A stretch of DNA of 64,000 bases from Aliirhizobium smilacinae (GCF_006335145.1 NZ_VDMN01000001.1:62001-126000); one strand, 5' to 3'. Shown: positions 9,613-20,436, counted from the first letter of the stretch. Program-made: numbers and translations. Notes: generated from the sequence alone by a model not told the origin.

Positions 9613-12267
9613 TCAGGCGCCGAGTGCGGCTGCGACCGCTTCGATCGCTTCATCAGCCTTGGCGCCATCCGGACCACCGGCCTGGGCCATGTCCGGGCGA
9701 CCACCGCCGCCCTTGCCGCCAAGTGCCGCGGCCGCGATGCGAACCAGATCGACGGCGCTGAAACGCTCCACGAGATCCGGCGTCACGGCAACAACGGCGC
9801 TTGCCTTGCCATCCTCGGACACACCGATCAGCGTGACCACGCCCGAGACGAGCGATGCCTTGCTGTCATCGGCAAGTCCCTTCAGGTCCTTGGCGTCGAT
9901 GCCCGGCAGCGCGCGACCCATGAACTTCACACCGGCAATTTCTCGAACTTCGGTCGCTGTGCCACCCTGACCGCCGCCCATGGCGAGGCGACGCTTGGCA
10001 TCCGCCAGTTCTTTTTCGAGCTTGCGGCGTTCCTCGACCAATGCCTCGACGCGAGACACGACTTCGGATGGCTGAACTTTCAGCGCGCCGGCCAGAGTCT
10101 TCACCCGATCGTCCTGTTCCGAAAGATAGGCGCGGGCCGCATCACCGGTGACCGCTTCGACGCGGCGAACGCCGGCGCCGACGGCGCTTTCCGACAGCAC
10201 GCGTACGAGGCCGATATCACCGGTCGCATTGACATGCGTGCCGCCGCAGAGCTCGATTGAATAGGGCTTGCCGGCTTTCGGGCCATCGATCGCCGTGCCC
10301 ATCGAGACAACGCGGACCTCGTCGCCATATTTCTCGCCGAACAGCGCCATTGCGCCTTCGGCGATCGCGTCATCGACGCTCATCAGGCGTGTGGTGACCC
10401 GCACGTTCTGGATGATGATCGCATTCGCCATATCCTCGACGACCTGCAGTTCCTCGGCAGACATCGGCTTCGGATGGGAAACGTCGAAGCGCAGCCGCTC
10501 AGGCGCGACCAGCGATCCCTTCTGTGCCACGTGGGTGCCGAGCACCTCGCGCAGCGCCTCGTGAAGAAGGTGGGTCGCCGAATGGTTCGAGCGGAGCTGC
10601 GAGCGGCGCTTGTGATCGACGGCAAGAGCCACCGCATCACCGACCTTCAGCGTGCCATCCGTCACCTTGGCGACATGCACGAACAGGCCCTCGCCTCTCT
10701 TCTGGGTATCGGAAACAGAAACCTTGGCATTGTCGGTCGAAATGATGCCGGTATCGCCCATCTGGCCGCCGGATTCACCGTAGAACGGGGTCTGGCTGAC
10801 AATGATCTGGACCTCGTCACCGGCAGCAGCGCTGTCGATCGCCTTGCCGTCGCGAACGATCGCCTGGACCACGCCCTCGGCATTTTCGGTGTCGTAGCCG
10901 AGAAATTCGGTGGCGCCGAACTTTTCCTTCAGCTCGAACCAGATCGTCTCGGTCGCCTTGTCGCCGGAACCGGCCCAATGCGAGCGGGCTTCCGCCTTCT
11001 GGCGTTCCATCGCATCGGTAAAGCCAGCAATATCGACGCCGATTTCGCGGGCGCGCAGTGCATCCTGAGTCAGGTCGAGTGGGAAACCGTAGGTGTCGTA
11101 AAGTTTGAACGCGGTCTCGCCGTCGAGCATGTCGCCCTTGTCGAGATCGGTCGTTGCGTCGGAAAGAAGCGACAGGCCGCGTTCCAGCGTCTTGCGGAAA
11201 CGGGTTTCTTCCAGTTTCAGCGTTTCGGACGTCAGCGCTTCGGCGCGTACCAGTTCCGGATAGGCGCGGCCCATTTCCTGCACCAGCGTCGGCAGCAGCT
11301 TGTACATGACCGGTTCCTTGGCACCAAGGAGTTCGGCATGGCGCATGGCGCGGCGCATGATGCGGCGCAGGACATAACCGCGGCCTTCATTCGACGGCAG
11401 AACGCCGTCGGCAATCAGGAATGCAGATGAGCGCAGATGGTCGGCGATAACGCGGTGGCTGGCGCTGCCTTCCGCCTTGACGCCCATGACGTCCTCGATC
11501 GTGCCGATCAGGGTGCGGAACAGGTCGGTATCGAAGACGCTCTGTTTGCCCTGCAACACGCAGGCCATGCGCTCAAGACCCATGCCGGTATCGATCGACG
11601 GACGCGGCAAGAGCGAACGCTCGCCTGGAGCCGTCTGCTCGAACTGCATGAAAACGAGGTTCCAGAATTCAAGAAAGCGGTCACCATCCTCTTCCGGCGA
11701 GCCCGGAGGGCCGCCCCAGACATTTTCGCCCTGGTCGATGAAGATTTCCGAGCAGGGGCCGCAAGGACCGGTATCGCCCATCTGCCAGAAATTGTCGGAG
11801 GTCGGGATGCGGATGATCTTGTCATCTGAAAAACCGGCGATCTTCTTCCAAAGCGTAGCGGCTTCCTCGTCCTCGGAATAGACGGTTACCAGCAGCCGGT
11901 CTTTTGGCAGATCGAAACCTTCTGTGACGAGTTTCCAGGCAAATTCGATCGCCTGTTCCTTGAAATAATCGCCGAACGAGAAGTTGCCGAGCATTTCGAA
12001 GAAGGTGAGATGGCGGGCAGTATAACCGACATTGTCGAGGTCATTATGCTTGCCGCCGGCACGCACGCATTTCTGCGACGTCGTAGCAGTGGAATAAGGC
12101 CGCTTTTCAAGACCGGTAAAGACGTTCTTGAACTGCACCATGCCGGCATTGGTGAACATCAGCGTCGGATCGTTGCGCGGAACGAGCGGGCTCGAATCCA
12201 CAACCTCGTGGCCATTCTTCTTGAAATAGTCGAGGAAGGTCGACCGGATGTCATTCACGCCGCTCAT
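9613..12267 (-). CDS. alaS: Alanyl-tRNA synthetase
   Basis: An 884-residue class II synthetase of normal bacterial length. It starts [47 protein letters not shown], the canonical catalytic-domain opening. The editing domain has [27 protein letters not shown] with its HxxxH metal site and the matching [13 protein letters not shown] cysteine/histidine cluster. The C-Ala domain ends with the glycine-rich [16 protein letters not shown]. It attaches alanine to tRNA-Ala and clears mischarged Ser/Gly. It lies downstream of recA, separated by a recA terminator. Confidence 0.98.
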   Translation of the reverse strand: MSGVNDIRSTFLDYFKKNGHEVVDSSPLVPRNDPTLMFTNAGMVQFKNVFTGLEKRPYSTATTSQKCVRAGGKHNDLDNVGYTARHLTFFEMLGNFSFGDYFKEQAIEFAWKLVTEGFDLPKDRLLVTVYSEDEEAATLWKKIAGFSDDKIIRIPTSDNFWQMGDTGPCGPCSEIFIDQGENVWGGPPGSPEEDGDRFLEFWNLVFMQFEQTAPGERSLLPRPSIDTGMGLERMACVLQGKQSVFDTDLFRTLIGTIEDVMGVKAEGSASHRVIADHLRSSAFLIADGVLPSNEGRGYVLRRIMRRAMRHAELLGAKEPVMYKLLPTLVQEMGRAYPELVRAEALTSETLKLEETRFRKTLERGLSLLSDATTDLDKGDMLDGETAFKLYDTYGFPLDLTQDALRAREIGVDIAGFTDAMERQKAEARSHWAGSGDKATETIWFELKEKFGATEFLGYDTENAEGVVQAIVRDGKAIDSAAAGDEVQIIVSQTPFYGESGGQMGDTGIISTDNAKVSVSDTQKRGEGLFVHVAKVTDGTLKVGDAVALAVDHKRRSQLRSNHSATHLLHEALREVLGTHVAQKGSLVAPERLRFDVSHPKPMSAEELQVVEDMANAIIIQNVRVTTRLMSVDDAIAEGAMALFGEKYGDEVRVVSMGTAIDGPKAGKPYSIELCGGTHVNATGDIGLVRVLSESAVGAGVRRVEAVTGDAARAYLSEQDDRVKTLAGALKVQPSEVVSRVEALVEERRKLEKELADAKRRLAMGGGQGGTATEVREIAGVKFMGRALPGIDAKDLKGLADDSKASLVSGVVTLIGVSEDGKASAVVAVTPDLVERFSAVDLVRIAAAALGGKGGGGRPDMAQAGGPDGAKADEAIEAVAAALGA

Positions 12268-12354
12268 GCTACGCCCTTTTCAACCGCCGATGCGGTATCG
12301 TTATTTGAAGTCCAGAGGCTTTTATCGCCCGTATCAAAGACTGTCCAGCCGAAC

Positions 12355-12389
12355 AAAAAACCGGCCGCACATCTTTCGATGACGGCCGG
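12355..12389 (-). terminator. Intrinsic terminator of recA
   Basis: CCGGCCG (12361-12367) pairs with CGGCCGG (12383-12389); an inner CATC/GATG stem (12370-12373, 12378-12381) continues the hairpin. On the transcribed strand the stem is followed by six Ts (complement of 12355-12360). It lies about 70 bases past the recA stop. Confidence 0.85.
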
Positions 12390-12457
12390 GAATGATAGGC
12401 GGCAGGGAAGCCCCGAAAGGTTCCCAAGTGCGGCGAAACCGCCTAATTCATGTCAGA

Positions 12458-13546
12458 TCAGCCCTCTGCAGCGTCGTCGCCATCATTCGGGTCCGGGCCA
12501 CCGTTCTGCAGGAAGCGGTCAGCAATCAGACCGGCATTCTGGCGCAGAGATGTCTCGATCTCACGGGCGAGTTCCGGATTTTCCCGCAGGAACGTCTTGG
12601 CGTTTTCACGTCCCTGACCGAGACGCTGGCTGTTGTAGGAGAACCAGGCGCCCGATTTTTCAACGATGCCGGCCTTGACGCCGAGATCGACGAGTTCGCC
12701 GGTCTTGGAAACACCTTCGCCATACATGATGTCGAATTCGACCTGCTTGAAGGGAGGGGCCATCTTGTTCTTGACGACCTTGACGCGGGTCTGGTTGCCC
12801 ACGACTTCCTCGCGCTCCTTCACCTGACCGATACGACGGATGTCGAGACGAACGGATGCGTAGAACTTCAGCGCGTTACCGCCGGTCGTCGTTTCCGGCG
12901 AACCGAACATCACGCCGATCTTCATGCGGATCTGGTTGATGAAGATCACCATCGTATTCGACTTGGAGATCGACGCAGTCAGCTTGCGCAGCGCCTGACT
13001 CATCAGACGGGCCTGAAGGCCGGGAAGGCTGTCGCCCATCTCGCCTTCGATTTCGGCACGCGGCGTCAAGGCTGCGACCGAGTCGATAACCAGAACATCG
13101 ACCGCACCGGAGCGCACCAGCGTGTCTGTGATTTCCAGCGCCTGTTCGCCGGTATCGGGCTGCGAGATCAGGAGATTCTGCAGATCGACGCCGAGCTTGC
13201 GAGCATAAACCGGGTCAAGCGCGTGTTCGGCATCAACGAAAGCGCAGATGCCGCCCTTCTTCTGGGCTTCGGCAATCGTCTGAAGCGCCAGCGTCGTCTT
13301 GCCCGAGCTTTCGGGACCATAAATTTCGATGATGCGGCCCTTGGGCAGGCCGCCAATGCCGAGCGCAATATCGAGGCTGAGAGAGCCGGTCGAAACCGTC
13401 TCGATCTCGACGATACTGTCGTTCGAACCAAGCTTCATGATCGAGCCTTTGCCGAAGGATCGTTCAATCTGCGAGAGTGCTGCTTCGAGCGCCTTACTCT
13501 TGTCCACGCCTTTTTCCTCTACCAGCCGCAATGTGTTCTGTGCCAT
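12458..13546 (-). CDS. recA: Recombinase RecA
   Basis: A 362-residue strand-exchange ATPase and SOS coprotease. The Walker A motif is [13 protein letters not shown] (about residue 75), Walker B is [14 protein letters not shown], and the L2 DNA-binding loop reads [34 protein letters not shown]. The acidic C-terminal tail ([13 protein letters not shown]) is the regulatory tail of the family. The ATG is preceded by a purine-rich AAAGGTGGGA. A promoter with an SOS-like box is visible upstream. Confidence 0.99.
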   Translation of the reverse strand: MAQNTLRLVEEKGVDKSKALEAALSQIERSFGKGSIMKLGSNDSIVEIETVSTGSLSLDIALGIGGLPKGRIIEIYGPESSGKTTLALQTIAEAQKKGGICAFVDAEHALDPVYARKLGVDLQNLLISQPDTGEQALEITDTLVRSGAVDVLVIDSVAALTPRAEIEGEMGDSLPGLQARLMSQALRKLTASISKSNTMVIFINQIRMKIGVMFGSPETTTGGNALKFYASVRLDIRRIGQVKEREEVVGNQTRVKVVKNKMAPPFKQVEFDIMYGEGVSKTGELVDLGVKAGIVEKSGAWFSYNSQRLGQGRENAKTFLRENPELAREIETSLRQNAGLIADRFLQNGGPDPNDGDDAAEG

Positions 13547-13603
13547 GAGATCCCACCTTTAGGTTATTGCCGCCGCGCAAGCAATGAAGCAGCCGATGGG
13601 ATA

Positions 13604-13632
13604 TTCGTACTCATTTTGTTCTCATTGTGCAA
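13604..13632 (-). promoter_or_regulatory. recA promoter with SOS-like box
   Basis: On the complementary strand TTGCAC (13632-13627) and TACGAA (13609-13604) are separated by exactly 17 bases, a good sigma-70 type promoter about 60 bases before the recA start. Within it, GTAC-N7-GTTC (plus strand 13607-13621) matches the alphaproteobacterial LexA box GTTC-N7-GTTC with one mismatch and overlaps the -10 region. LexA control of recA is established in alphaproteobacteria; this exact site is inferred. Confidence 0.65.
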
Positions 13633-13782
13633 GAGCCATTTAAACCCTTGCGAAGAAATAGATATTTTCAATCCGTTCGACAAATGTTCACGCCGGATGT
13701 AAGCTGTGGAAATACCTTCGCATTTGCTGCTTTTTGCCGGCCGTCAACGCAGGCATCGCAAAAGTCCGGCGATGTTTGCAGA

Positions 13783-16392
13783 CTATTCCGAATCGAGCAT
13801 TTCGCGCACGGCAACCGCCAGCTGCTTAAGCGAGAACGGTTTCGGCAGGAAGCCGAATTTCGCATCGGCCGGCAGATTGCGGGCAAACGCATCTTCGGCA
13901 TAACCCGAGACGAAGATGAACTTCATGTCGGGATAGGATTTGCGCAATTCGGTCAGCAGGGTCGGCCCGTCCATTTCCGGCATGACGACGTCGGAAACGA
14001 CGATATCGACCTTGCCCTCGAGCTCTTCCATGATGTCGAGCGCCTCGGTACCGGAGCCTGCCTCATGGACGGTATAACCGCGCGTCTCAAGCATGCGCTT
14101 GCCGCCGCGGCGCACCGCCTCCTCGTCTTCGACCAGGAGAACGACTGCGGATTTCCCGGTGAGGTCGATCGGCTCGGCCCGCGGCGTTGCAGAAGCCGTC
14201 TCCAGCTTGGCTAAGCCATTGGTCGATCCGTCGATCGTGAGGTTTGCGGAAACCGGCTGGACTTCGGGAATATGGCGCGGCAGGAAAACGCGGAAGCTCG
14301 TGCCTCTGCCTATTTCCGATTCCGGATAGATGTAACCGCCGGACTGCTTGACGATGCCGTAGACCATCGAGAGGCCGAGACCGGTTCCCTTGCCGACTTC
14401 CTTGGTGGTGAAGAAAGGCTCGAAGATCTTGTCCATGATTTCGGGCGGGATGCCTGTGCCCCCGTCGGAAACCTCGACCATGACGAAATCTTCAGACGGC
14501 AGGTCGGCCTGCTGAAAACTGCCGGCATCATCGGCGGTGACGTTGCGGGTCTTGATCAGGATCGTGCCGCCGCTCGGCATGGCATCGCGTGCGTTGACGC
14601 AGAGGTTGATCAGCACCTGCTCGAATTGCGACAGGTCGGTGCGGACCGGCCAGAGATCCCGGCCGTAATCGACTTCAAGCTTGACGTTGGTACCGGAAAT
14701 CAACCGGTCGACCAGCATGCGCAGATCGCCCACCACGTCCGTCAGGTTGAGCACGGCCGGACGCATCGTCTGCTTGCGCGAGAATGCCAGAAGCTGGCGC
14801 ACTAGGACGGCTGCCCGGTTGGCATTGCGCTTGATCTCCATCAGATCGGCGAAACTTGCGTCGGAAGGGCGAGCCTGGAGCAGAAGGTGATCGGAAGACA
14901 GCAGGATTGCCGTAAGCACGTTGTTGAAATCGTGGGCGATGCCGCCGGCCAGCGTGCCGACAGCATTGAGCTTCTGCGTCTGCGCCATCTGCGTCTCGAG
15001 CGCCTTCTGCTCGGTCGTCTCGACTGCGTAGACGATCGCCACTTCCTCGGGCGCTTCGTCGCTCTCGTCGATCACCGCATGGACGTAGAAACGAACATAG
15101 CGGTTTTCGTCTCCCGGATGACGGGATTCGATCGGCGCGATGTCGCCCTGCCTGTCCTTGGCGGCAGCAAGCGCTTCCATCAGGGATACGCGGGTGCTGT
15201 CATGGACGATGCGGTCCAGTTCGGCGCCACCGGCTTCGACATCGTCACGCGACACGACACCGGCGAAGAGACGCAGGAACGGTGCGTTGATGCGTAAAAT
15301 CTTGCCGTTTCCGTCCACCGAGGCGATCGCCATCGGGGTGTTGTTGAAGAAACGGGTGAAACGCATGGCGGAGGCCGACTGGTCGGTCTCGGCGCCCTTG
15401 GCGCGCATCAGCACGACGGTGCGGCTTTCTCCCGGCGCTCCGTCGCGCATGGCGCTGACATTATGGACCAGCTTTGCCGGAAGGCTCTGGCCGTTTGCGC
15501 GGCGAAGATCGAGTTCGAGCGTTTCGGTTCGCTTCAGGCCTGGAGCGGCCTGTACGGACTGGATAAGGGCCATGCCCTCGCCTGCCACCAGATCCGAAAT
15601 CATCATCGACTGCGGCGTGAATTTCGTCAGGTCGAGACCGAGCCATTCGGCAAGCGTCGCATTGAGATAGAAGATCTCGCCCTTCTTGCCGGCGGAGAAG
15701 AAGCCTACCGGTGCGTGATCGAGATAATCGATCGCGTTCTGCAATTCGCGGAAGAAGCGTTCCTGATCGTCCCGTTCCGACGTGATGTCGGTAATTTCCC
15801 AGATATCGAGCGCATTGCGTCCGCCGGTGCCCAGCAGGCGGGCCTTCAGACGATACCAGTGCGCATCCGAGCCATTGCCGGTCAGCCGGCCGAGCGGCTG
15901 CAGCAGGCGGAATTCCTCATGGCCTTCCCGTCCTTCCCGCAGTGCCGCCGTCAGGCGATAGAGAGCTTCGGTCGATTCGCGCGTCTTGGAGAGCAGCGTT
16001 TCCAGGGACTGGACGTTGCGACCGTTGGAAGCGCCCGTCATCCGCCCATAGGCGGCATTGGCATAGGCAATCCGGCCCTTGGCATCGGTGACGACGATAC
16101 CGTCGGGATGGCTCGCCAGAAAACTGCGGGCAAGTTCGTCGGAGCGCGATTGCGGCATGACCTCGACGAGGCCGATCAGCGACGACACGATGAAGAATAT
16201 CCCGACCATCGCAAGGATTCCGAGAAGGCCAAGCACGACCTCGTTATCCAGTGCCTGCTGGAAGACGATGAAAGCAATGGCGACGCCAAGCAGCACCATC
16301 GCCAGAAGGACGATCCGGACGACCGTGCCGCCACGGCTGCCGCGGTCGACCAATGGCGCTTCGTCATTGCCGGCTTTCGGCGAGCTCGTCAT
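13783..16392 (-). CDS. cckA: CckA-type hybrid sensor histidine kinase
   Basis: An 869-residue membrane hybrid kinase. Two close transmembrane segments (about residues 22-44 and 49-72) are followed by PAS domains, then the H-box [16 protein letters not shown] (His about 487), a HATPase domain with [11 protein letters not shown], and a C-terminal receiver with [12 protein letters not shown] and [14 protein letters not shown] (phospho-Asp near residue 799). This domain order and the H-box sequence are those of CckA, which feeds the CtrA cell-cycle phosphorelay via ChpT. The ATG at 16392 has AAGAGG 5 bases upstream; the in-frame ATG at 16551 adds 53 residues outside the conserved architecture. 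Divergent from the FliO-like gene. Confidence 0.93.
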   Translation of the reverse strand: MTSSPKAGNDEAPLVDRGSRGGTVVRIVLLAMVLLGVAIAFIVFQQALDNEVVLGLLGILAMVGIFFIVSSLIGLVEVMPQSRSDELARSFLASHPDGIVVTDAKGRIAYANAAYGRMTGASNGRNVQSLETLLSKTRESTEALYRLTAALREGREGHEEFRLLQPLGRLTGNGSDAHWYRLKARLLGTGGRNALDIWEITDITSERDDQERFFRELQNAIDYLDHAPVGFFSAGKKGEIFYLNATLAEWLGLDLTKFTPQSMMISDLVAGEGMALIQSVQAAPGLKRTETLELDLRRANGQSLPAKLVHNVSAMRDGAPGESRTVVLMRAKGAETDQSASAMRFTRFFNNTPMAIASVDGNGKILRINAPFLRLFAGVVSRDDVEAGGAELDRIVHDSTRVSLMEALAAAKDRQGDIAPIESRHPGDENRYVRFYVHAVIDESDEAPEEVAIVYAVETTEQKALETQMAQTQKLNAVGTLAGGIAHDFNNVLTAILLSSDHLLLQARPSDASFADLMEIKRNANRAAVLVRQLLAFSRKQTMRPAVLNLTDVVGDLRMLVDRLISGTNVKLEVDYGRDLWPVRTDLSQFEQVLINLCVNARDAMPSGGTILIKTRNVTADDAGSFQQADLPSEDFVMVEVSDGGTGIPPEIMDKIFEPFFTTKEVGKGTGLGLSMVYGIVKQSGGYIYPESEIGRGTSFRVFLPRHIPEVQPVSANLTIDGSTNGLAKLETASATPRAEPIDLTGKSAVVLLVEDEEAVRRGGKRMLETRGYTVHEAGSGTEALDIMEELEGKVDIVVSDVVMPEMDGPTLLTELRKSYPDMKFIFVSGYAEDAFARNLPADAKFGFLPKPFSLKQLAVAVREMLDSE

Positions 16393-16645
16393 CGATACCT
16401 CTTGTTCCGGTGCACGCACCGACGTCGCAAAGCGCACCCTGTGGCGCTCGCGATTCTCTCTTAGCAATTTGAAGATGAAGCAAAAAGCTCTTGAAAGCCA
16501 CAAAAGGCGGGACAGTGCAGCACCCTGCCCTATGTGAGATGCGGAAGACACACATTTTAGCGTTGACGGACAGTGCGAAGTCTTGCCTCACAGGCCAAAA
16601 AATCGTCAGTGTCTGAAGAATAGATCGCATGAGGAGTTACAAAAC

Positions 16646-17641
16646 ATGATCCCGGAGCTGATGAGCGAATATGGCAGCAAGCTCATTGTGGCGGTCGTCG
16701 GCGTCGGCATGGCCCTTGTCTGCCTCGTCGGAATTCTGTGGATAGTGCGCGGGCGGCGCGGTCCGTCGCCGTTCGTGCGCGGCGGTCGCAACCGCCAGCC
16801 GCGCTTGCAGGTGCTCGATGCCGCAGCCGTTGATGCACGCCGCCGTCTGGTTCTCGTCAGGCGCGACGATGTCGAGCATCTGATCATGATCGGTGGGCCG
16901 ACCGACGTCGTCATAGAAAGCCGGATTGCCACCTCTTTACGGAGCGCCGAACTGCCGACCCAGGAAGCCTATCCGGCACAGCCGGCAGCCGCCCAGATTA
17001 CCGCTGCTCCGTCCCCTGCAAAACAGCCAGCCAGCGAGGCCATAAGGCCTCAGGTGCAAGCCCCGGCACCCCGCATAGAGGCAATCAGGGAGCCAACAGC
17101 GGAGGTTTTTGCCCGCGAAACACGCAACCAGCCTGCAGTGCAGTCGGCAACCACTGTCGCCGCCAGCCCGGTCCCGACCGCACGCATCGAGCCGGCCGTC
17201 GTTCCTGCCGCAAGCCCAGCCCGCATCGACCCTGTGCAATCCCAGCCCCGTGCCGAAACTCCGGCGGCCAGACAGCCCGCGCTCGAAGATGCCGCGCGTC
17301 TTCTCGACAGCCAGCGTGACCGCGTATTTGCCGAGCGAAGCGCGCCCGCGCCCGTTCCCACACCGGCTGCGCGTCCAGCACCAATGCCGACTCCTGTCCC
17401 AGCAGACAGGCCTACCGGTCTCGGAAGCGATTTCGAAAAAATCCTCGAAGAGGAAATGGCGAGCAACATGGCTGCCCGCGACGCCTCACTCGCAAACCGC
17501 ACCATCCGACCGCTGCCACAGGCAGGCCCGACCGTTGCCATGCCGGCAGCAACCGTTGCCGGCGCCACACGGGACGACCCTTCGCTGCAAAGCGAGGTCG
17601 CCCGGATATTCGGAGAAATGTCGGCCAGCCGCGACAAGTAA
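16646..17641 (+). CDS. FliO-like membrane protein with long Pro/Ala-rich tail
   Basis: A 331-residue protein. One N-terminal transmembrane helix (about residues 10-32, KLIVAVVGVGMALVCLVGILWIV) is followed by a FliO/MopB-like beta segment (RLQVLDAAAVDARRRLVLVRRDDVEHLIMIGGPTDVVIESRI). The rest is a low-complexity, Ala/Pro/Arg-rich region to about residue 250, and a short conserved tail DFEKILEEEMASNMA. FliO assists assembly of the flagellar export gate, but no flagellar gene is nearby and the tail is far longer than in classical FliO, so a separate envelope role is possible. The ATG at 16646 has GAGGAG 9 bases upstream. Confidence 0.7.
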   Translation: MIPELMSEYGSKLIVAVVGVGMALVCLVGILWIVRGRRGPSPFVRGGRNRQPRLQVLDAAAVDARRRLVLVRRDDVEHLIMIGGPTDVVIESRIATSLRSAELPTQEAYPAQPAAAQITAAPSPAKQPASEAIRPQVQAPAPRIEAIREPTAEVFARETRNQPAVQSATTVAASPVPTARIEPAVVPAASPARIDPVQSQPRAETPAARQPALEDAARLLDSQRDRVFAERSAPAPVPTPAARPAPMPTPVPADRPTGLGSDFEKILEEEMASNMAARDASLANRTIRPLPQAGPTVAMPAATVAGATRDDPSLQSEVARIFGEMSASRDK

Positions 17642-17670
17642 TCACCGGCTCAAGACGTATCGATGCAAAC

Positions 17671-17700
17671 AAAAAAGGCACGTCGCGACGTGCCTTTTTT
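17671..17700. terminator. 30-bp perfect palindromic terminator between FliO-like gene and dksA
   Basis: The sequence 17671-17700 is its own reverse complement: six As, GGCACGTCG, its complement, then six Ts. It works in both directions and separates the convergent stops at 17641 and 17726. Confidence 0.93.
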
Positions 17701-17725
17701 GATTTTGTCGTAGGTTTTCCGAGGA

Positions 17726-18145
17726 TTATTCGTCGCGATAGACTTTTTCACGCCGCTCGTGACGTTCCTGCGCTTCGATCGACAGCGTCGCGATCGGACG
17801 GGCGTCCAGTCGCTTGAGGCTGATCGGCTCGCCGGTTTCCTCGCAATAACCGTAGGTTCCATCGTCGATACGCTGCATGGCGGCGTCGATCTTGGATATC
17901 AGTTTGCGCTGGCGGTCGCGGGCGCGCAATTCGATTGCACGGTCCGTTTCCGATGATGCGCGGTCTGCTAGGTCAGGATGGTTTGCACTTTCCTCAGCCA
18001 GGTGCCCGAGGGTCTCCCGCGCCTCCCTGAGGATGTCATTCTTCCATGCAATCAGCTTGGCTCTGAAGTAAGCCTTCTGATTTGCATTCATGAATTCGTC
18101 GTTTTCCGACAGCACATAGTTACTAAGATCGATCTTCTCACTCAA
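17726..18145 (-). CDS. dksA: DksA-family RNA polymerase-binding regulator lacking zinc cysteines
   Basis: A 139-residue secondary-channel regulator of stringent-response transcription. It reads SEKIDLSNYVLSENDEFMNANQKAYFRAKLIAWKNDILREARETL, with a coiled-coil whose tip DLADRASSETD carries the usual acidic pair. The zinc-finger region is YGYCEETGEPISLKRLDARPIATLSIEAQERHE: of the four classical cysteines only the first remains (Thr, Ser and Ala at the other positions). Zinc-less DksA proteins are known in alphaproteobacteria and Pseudomonas. The start is taken as TTG at 18145, with AGGAGA 6 bases before it; an in-frame ATG at 18166 would place that site inside the gene. Confidence 0.9.
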   Translation of the reverse strand: MSEKIDLSNYVLSENDEFMNANQKAYFRAKLIAWKNDILREARETLGHLAEESANHPDLADRASSETDRAIELRARDRQRKLISKIDAAMQRIDDGTYGYCEETGEPISLKRLDARPIATLSIEAQERHERREKVYRDE

Positions 18146-18178
18146 CGCGATTCTCCTGAAGAACATCTCATGCGGCCC

Positions 18179-18207
18179 CTATACTCCATTAACCAGTGCT
18201 CATTCAA
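18179..18207 (-). promoter_or_regulatory. Probable dksA promoter
   Basis: On the complementary strand TTGAAT (18207-18202) and GTATAG (18184-18179) are spaced by 17 bases, about 35 bases before the TTG start of dksA. Inferred from consensus match and position only. Confidence 0.45.
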
Positions 18208-18329
18208 GCCTGTCGCCCACATTTGCAGCAGTTTTAAAAATGTCACAAAAATCGGCTAAGTGACTATTTTTTATGCTTTTCCCGTAAACGCATGGGTAGC
18301 CGGCTCTCAAATACCTCAACCGGAGACAC

Positions 18330-18899
18330 ATGAGCCGGTTGACCGATCGGCCTAAGCAACGCTACGCGTTTTACTCAGCGTTTCTTTTTGGCGAGCGGAA
18401 GATGATCGAGCCCGAACCATTCCGTATTTATCTGATGCGCCATGCGCAGGCGGCCTCGGCTACGCCGGGTGGACGCGATTTCGATCGCGTGCTCGACGAT
18501 CGCGGTTATGCACAGGCGGAGATGGTTGCCGACCGCGCCGCAGACCTTGGATACGTTCCGGATTGCCTCGTCAGTTCGACGGCGACGCGCTGTCGGCAGA
18601 CCGCCGAAATCGTGCGCAGGGCGGTTGGCGAAACACTCGATATCCAGTTCGTCGACGAAATCTACAGCGGAACGCCGGATCTTTACGCCACGATCATTTC
18701 TGGACAGCGGCCGGCGCATTCGGTCATGCTGATCGGGCACAATCCGAGCATAGACCAGTTGCTGGAGGGGCTGATCGGTAAGGAGCAGAGGCGGACGGCG
18801 ATGCCGGGAGGATACCCGACGGCGGGGCTTGCCGTCCTCGACTACACCGCTGGCACAGATGCCGGCAGCTGGACGCTGACCAACCTGCTCAGTGTGTAA
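18330..18899 (+). CDS. SixA-like histidine phosphatase family protein
   Basis: A 189-residue branch-1 histidine phosphatase. The catalytic RHG-type motif is IYLMRHAQAASATPGGRDFDRVLDDRG, the second arginine lies in CLVSSTATRCRQTAEIV, and the second histidine in VMLIGHNPSIDQLLEGL. The arrangement is that of SixA, which removes phosphate from Hpt histidines in phosphorelays. The start at 18330 has GGAG but only 4 bases of spacing; ATG 18402 directly before the conserved domain is an alternative. Target unknown; an Hpt protein is encoded 7 kb away. Confidence 0.85.
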   Translation: MSRLTDRPKQRYAFYSAFLFGERKMIEPEPFRIYLMRHAQAASATPGGRDFDRVLDDRGYAQAEMVADRAADLGYVPDCLVSSTATRCRQTAEIVRRAVGETLDIQFVDEIYSGTPDLYATIISGQRPAHSVMLIGHNPSIDQLLEGLIGKEQRRTAMPGGYPTAGLAVLDYTAGTDAGSWTLTNLLSV

Positions 18900-18966
18900 G
18901 CCGTCGGACGTTGCGGCCCCGCGCTACGCTCCTATATAGGGGAAAACACTTTTTCGGGATTTCGCC

Positions 18967-20436
18967 TTGGCGCCTTCGCTGACCAGCTTTACCGACGACG
19001 CTCGCATTGCACTCGACAATATCGCCGACCGCGCATCGGGACTCGTGAACCCGACGATACGGCTCGGTGTTACCGGCCTTTCTCGTGCCGGCAAGACGGT
19101 GCTGATTTCCTCGATCGTTCAGAACCTGCTGAATGGCGGCCGGCTTCCACTGTTCGAAGCGGTCCGGTCCGGCCGGGTCTCCGGTATCCGGCTCGAGGAG
19201 CAGCCGGACGACGCCATCCCGCGGTTTCAGTACGAGGATCACATCCAGGCGCTGGTTCGTGACCGCATATGGCCAGATTCGACACGCGCGATCTCCGAAC
19301 TGCGACTGACCATCGACTACCAGAGCGCCAGTGGCTGGAACCGCTTCTTTTCGCCCGGCCGGCTTTCCCTGGATATCGTCGATTATCCTGGCGAATGGCT
19401 GCTCGATCTGCCGCTCCTCACCCAGGATTACCGGCAGTTCAGCAATACCACTGTGGAGCTGGCAGCGACGGGCATTCGCAAGGAACTTGCCAGCGACTGG
19501 CTGCAACTTGCGACCACGATCGATATGGATGCGCCAGCCGACGAAATGACGGCGCGCCGCCTTTTCGAAGTGTTTTCCGCTTATCTCAAGGCATGCAAAT
19601 CCGACGAGCGGTCGCTCTCGACGCTTCCGCCGGGTCGTTTCCTGATGCCGGGTGACCTGGAAGGCTCGCCGGCTCTGACCTTTGCACCCCTGCCCGGCAT
19701 CGCCGAGACGCCAGCAGTCAAGGGATCGTTGCGGGCGATGATGGAACGCCGCTTCGAAGCCTACAAGAATGTGGTGGTGAAACCTTTCTTCCGGCATCAT
19801 TTTGCAAGGCTCGACCGTCAGATCGTGCTCGTCGATGCGCTGCAGGCGATCAATCGCGGCCCGGAAGCGCTACAGGATCTCGAACGGGCGCTTGGCGACG
19901 TGCTCGGCTGTTTCCGGCCGGGGCATAACAGTTTCTTCTCGTCCTTCGTCACCCGCCGTATCGACAAGGTGCTGATTGCGGCAACCAAGGCCGACCATCT
20001 GCACCACGAGAGCCATGACCGGCTCGAGCGGCTGACCGGTCGCCTTGTCGACCGGGCCATCCAGCGTATCGGGTTGTCGGGTGCTGGTTTCGAGGTGATG
20101 GCGATCGCTTCGGTGCGCGCCACCCGTGAAGCCAGTGTCAAGGAAGGCAATCATATGCTTCCGGTGATCGTCGGCACGCCGATCGCAGGCGAAACGATCA
20201 ATGGCGAGCGATTCGACGGCACCAAAACGACGGCGATATTCCCCGGCGATCTGCCGGCCGACCCGACCCACATGTTCAATACGCTGGATAGCGACACGCC
20301 CGACCTGCCCGACATCAACTTCGTCCGCTTCCGTCCACCGACGCTGGAGGGACGATCAGGCAGCCTCAATCTGGCAGTCCCGCATATCCGGCTCGACCGT
20401 GCCCTGCAGTTTCTGCTCGGAGATCGCCTCGCATGA
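18967..20436 (+). CDS. YcjX family P-loop GTPase (DUF463)
   Basis: A 489-residue protein of the YcjX family. The P-loop is LGVTGLSRAGKTVLISSIVQNLL (about residue 40), with LDIVDYPGEWLLDLPLL as the switch/Walker B region and ATKADHLH as the guanine-specificity motif. The family is linked to stress responses and is nearly always paired with the membrane protein YcjF. The start is TTG at 18967 (TTG GCG CCT), with only a weak GGGAT upstream. The stop overlaps the start of the next gene by 4 bases (ATGA), showing translational coupling. Confidence 0.9.
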   Translation: MAPSLTSFTDDARIALDNIADRASGLVNPTIRLGVTGLSRAGKTVLISSIVQNLLNGGRLPLFEAVRSGRVSGIRLEEQPDDAIPRFQYEDHIQALVRDRIWPDSTRAISELRLTIDYQSASGWNRFFSPGRLSLDIVDYPGEWLLDLPLLTQDYRQFSNTTVELAATGIRKELASDWLQLATTIDMDAPADEMTARRLFEVFSAYLKACKSDERSLSTLPPGRFLMPGDLEGSPALTFAPLPGIAETPAVKGSLRAMMERRFEAYKNVVVKPFFRHHFARLDRQIVLVDALQAINRGPEALQDLERALGDVLGCFRPGHNSFFSSFVTRRIDKVLIAATKADHLHHESHDRLERLTGRLVDRAIQRIGLSGAGFEVMAIASVRATREASVKEGNHMLPVIVGTPIAGETINGERFDGTKTTAIFPGDLPADPTHMFNTLDSDTPDLPDINFVRFRPPTLEGRSGSLNLAVPHIRLDRALQFLLGDRLA

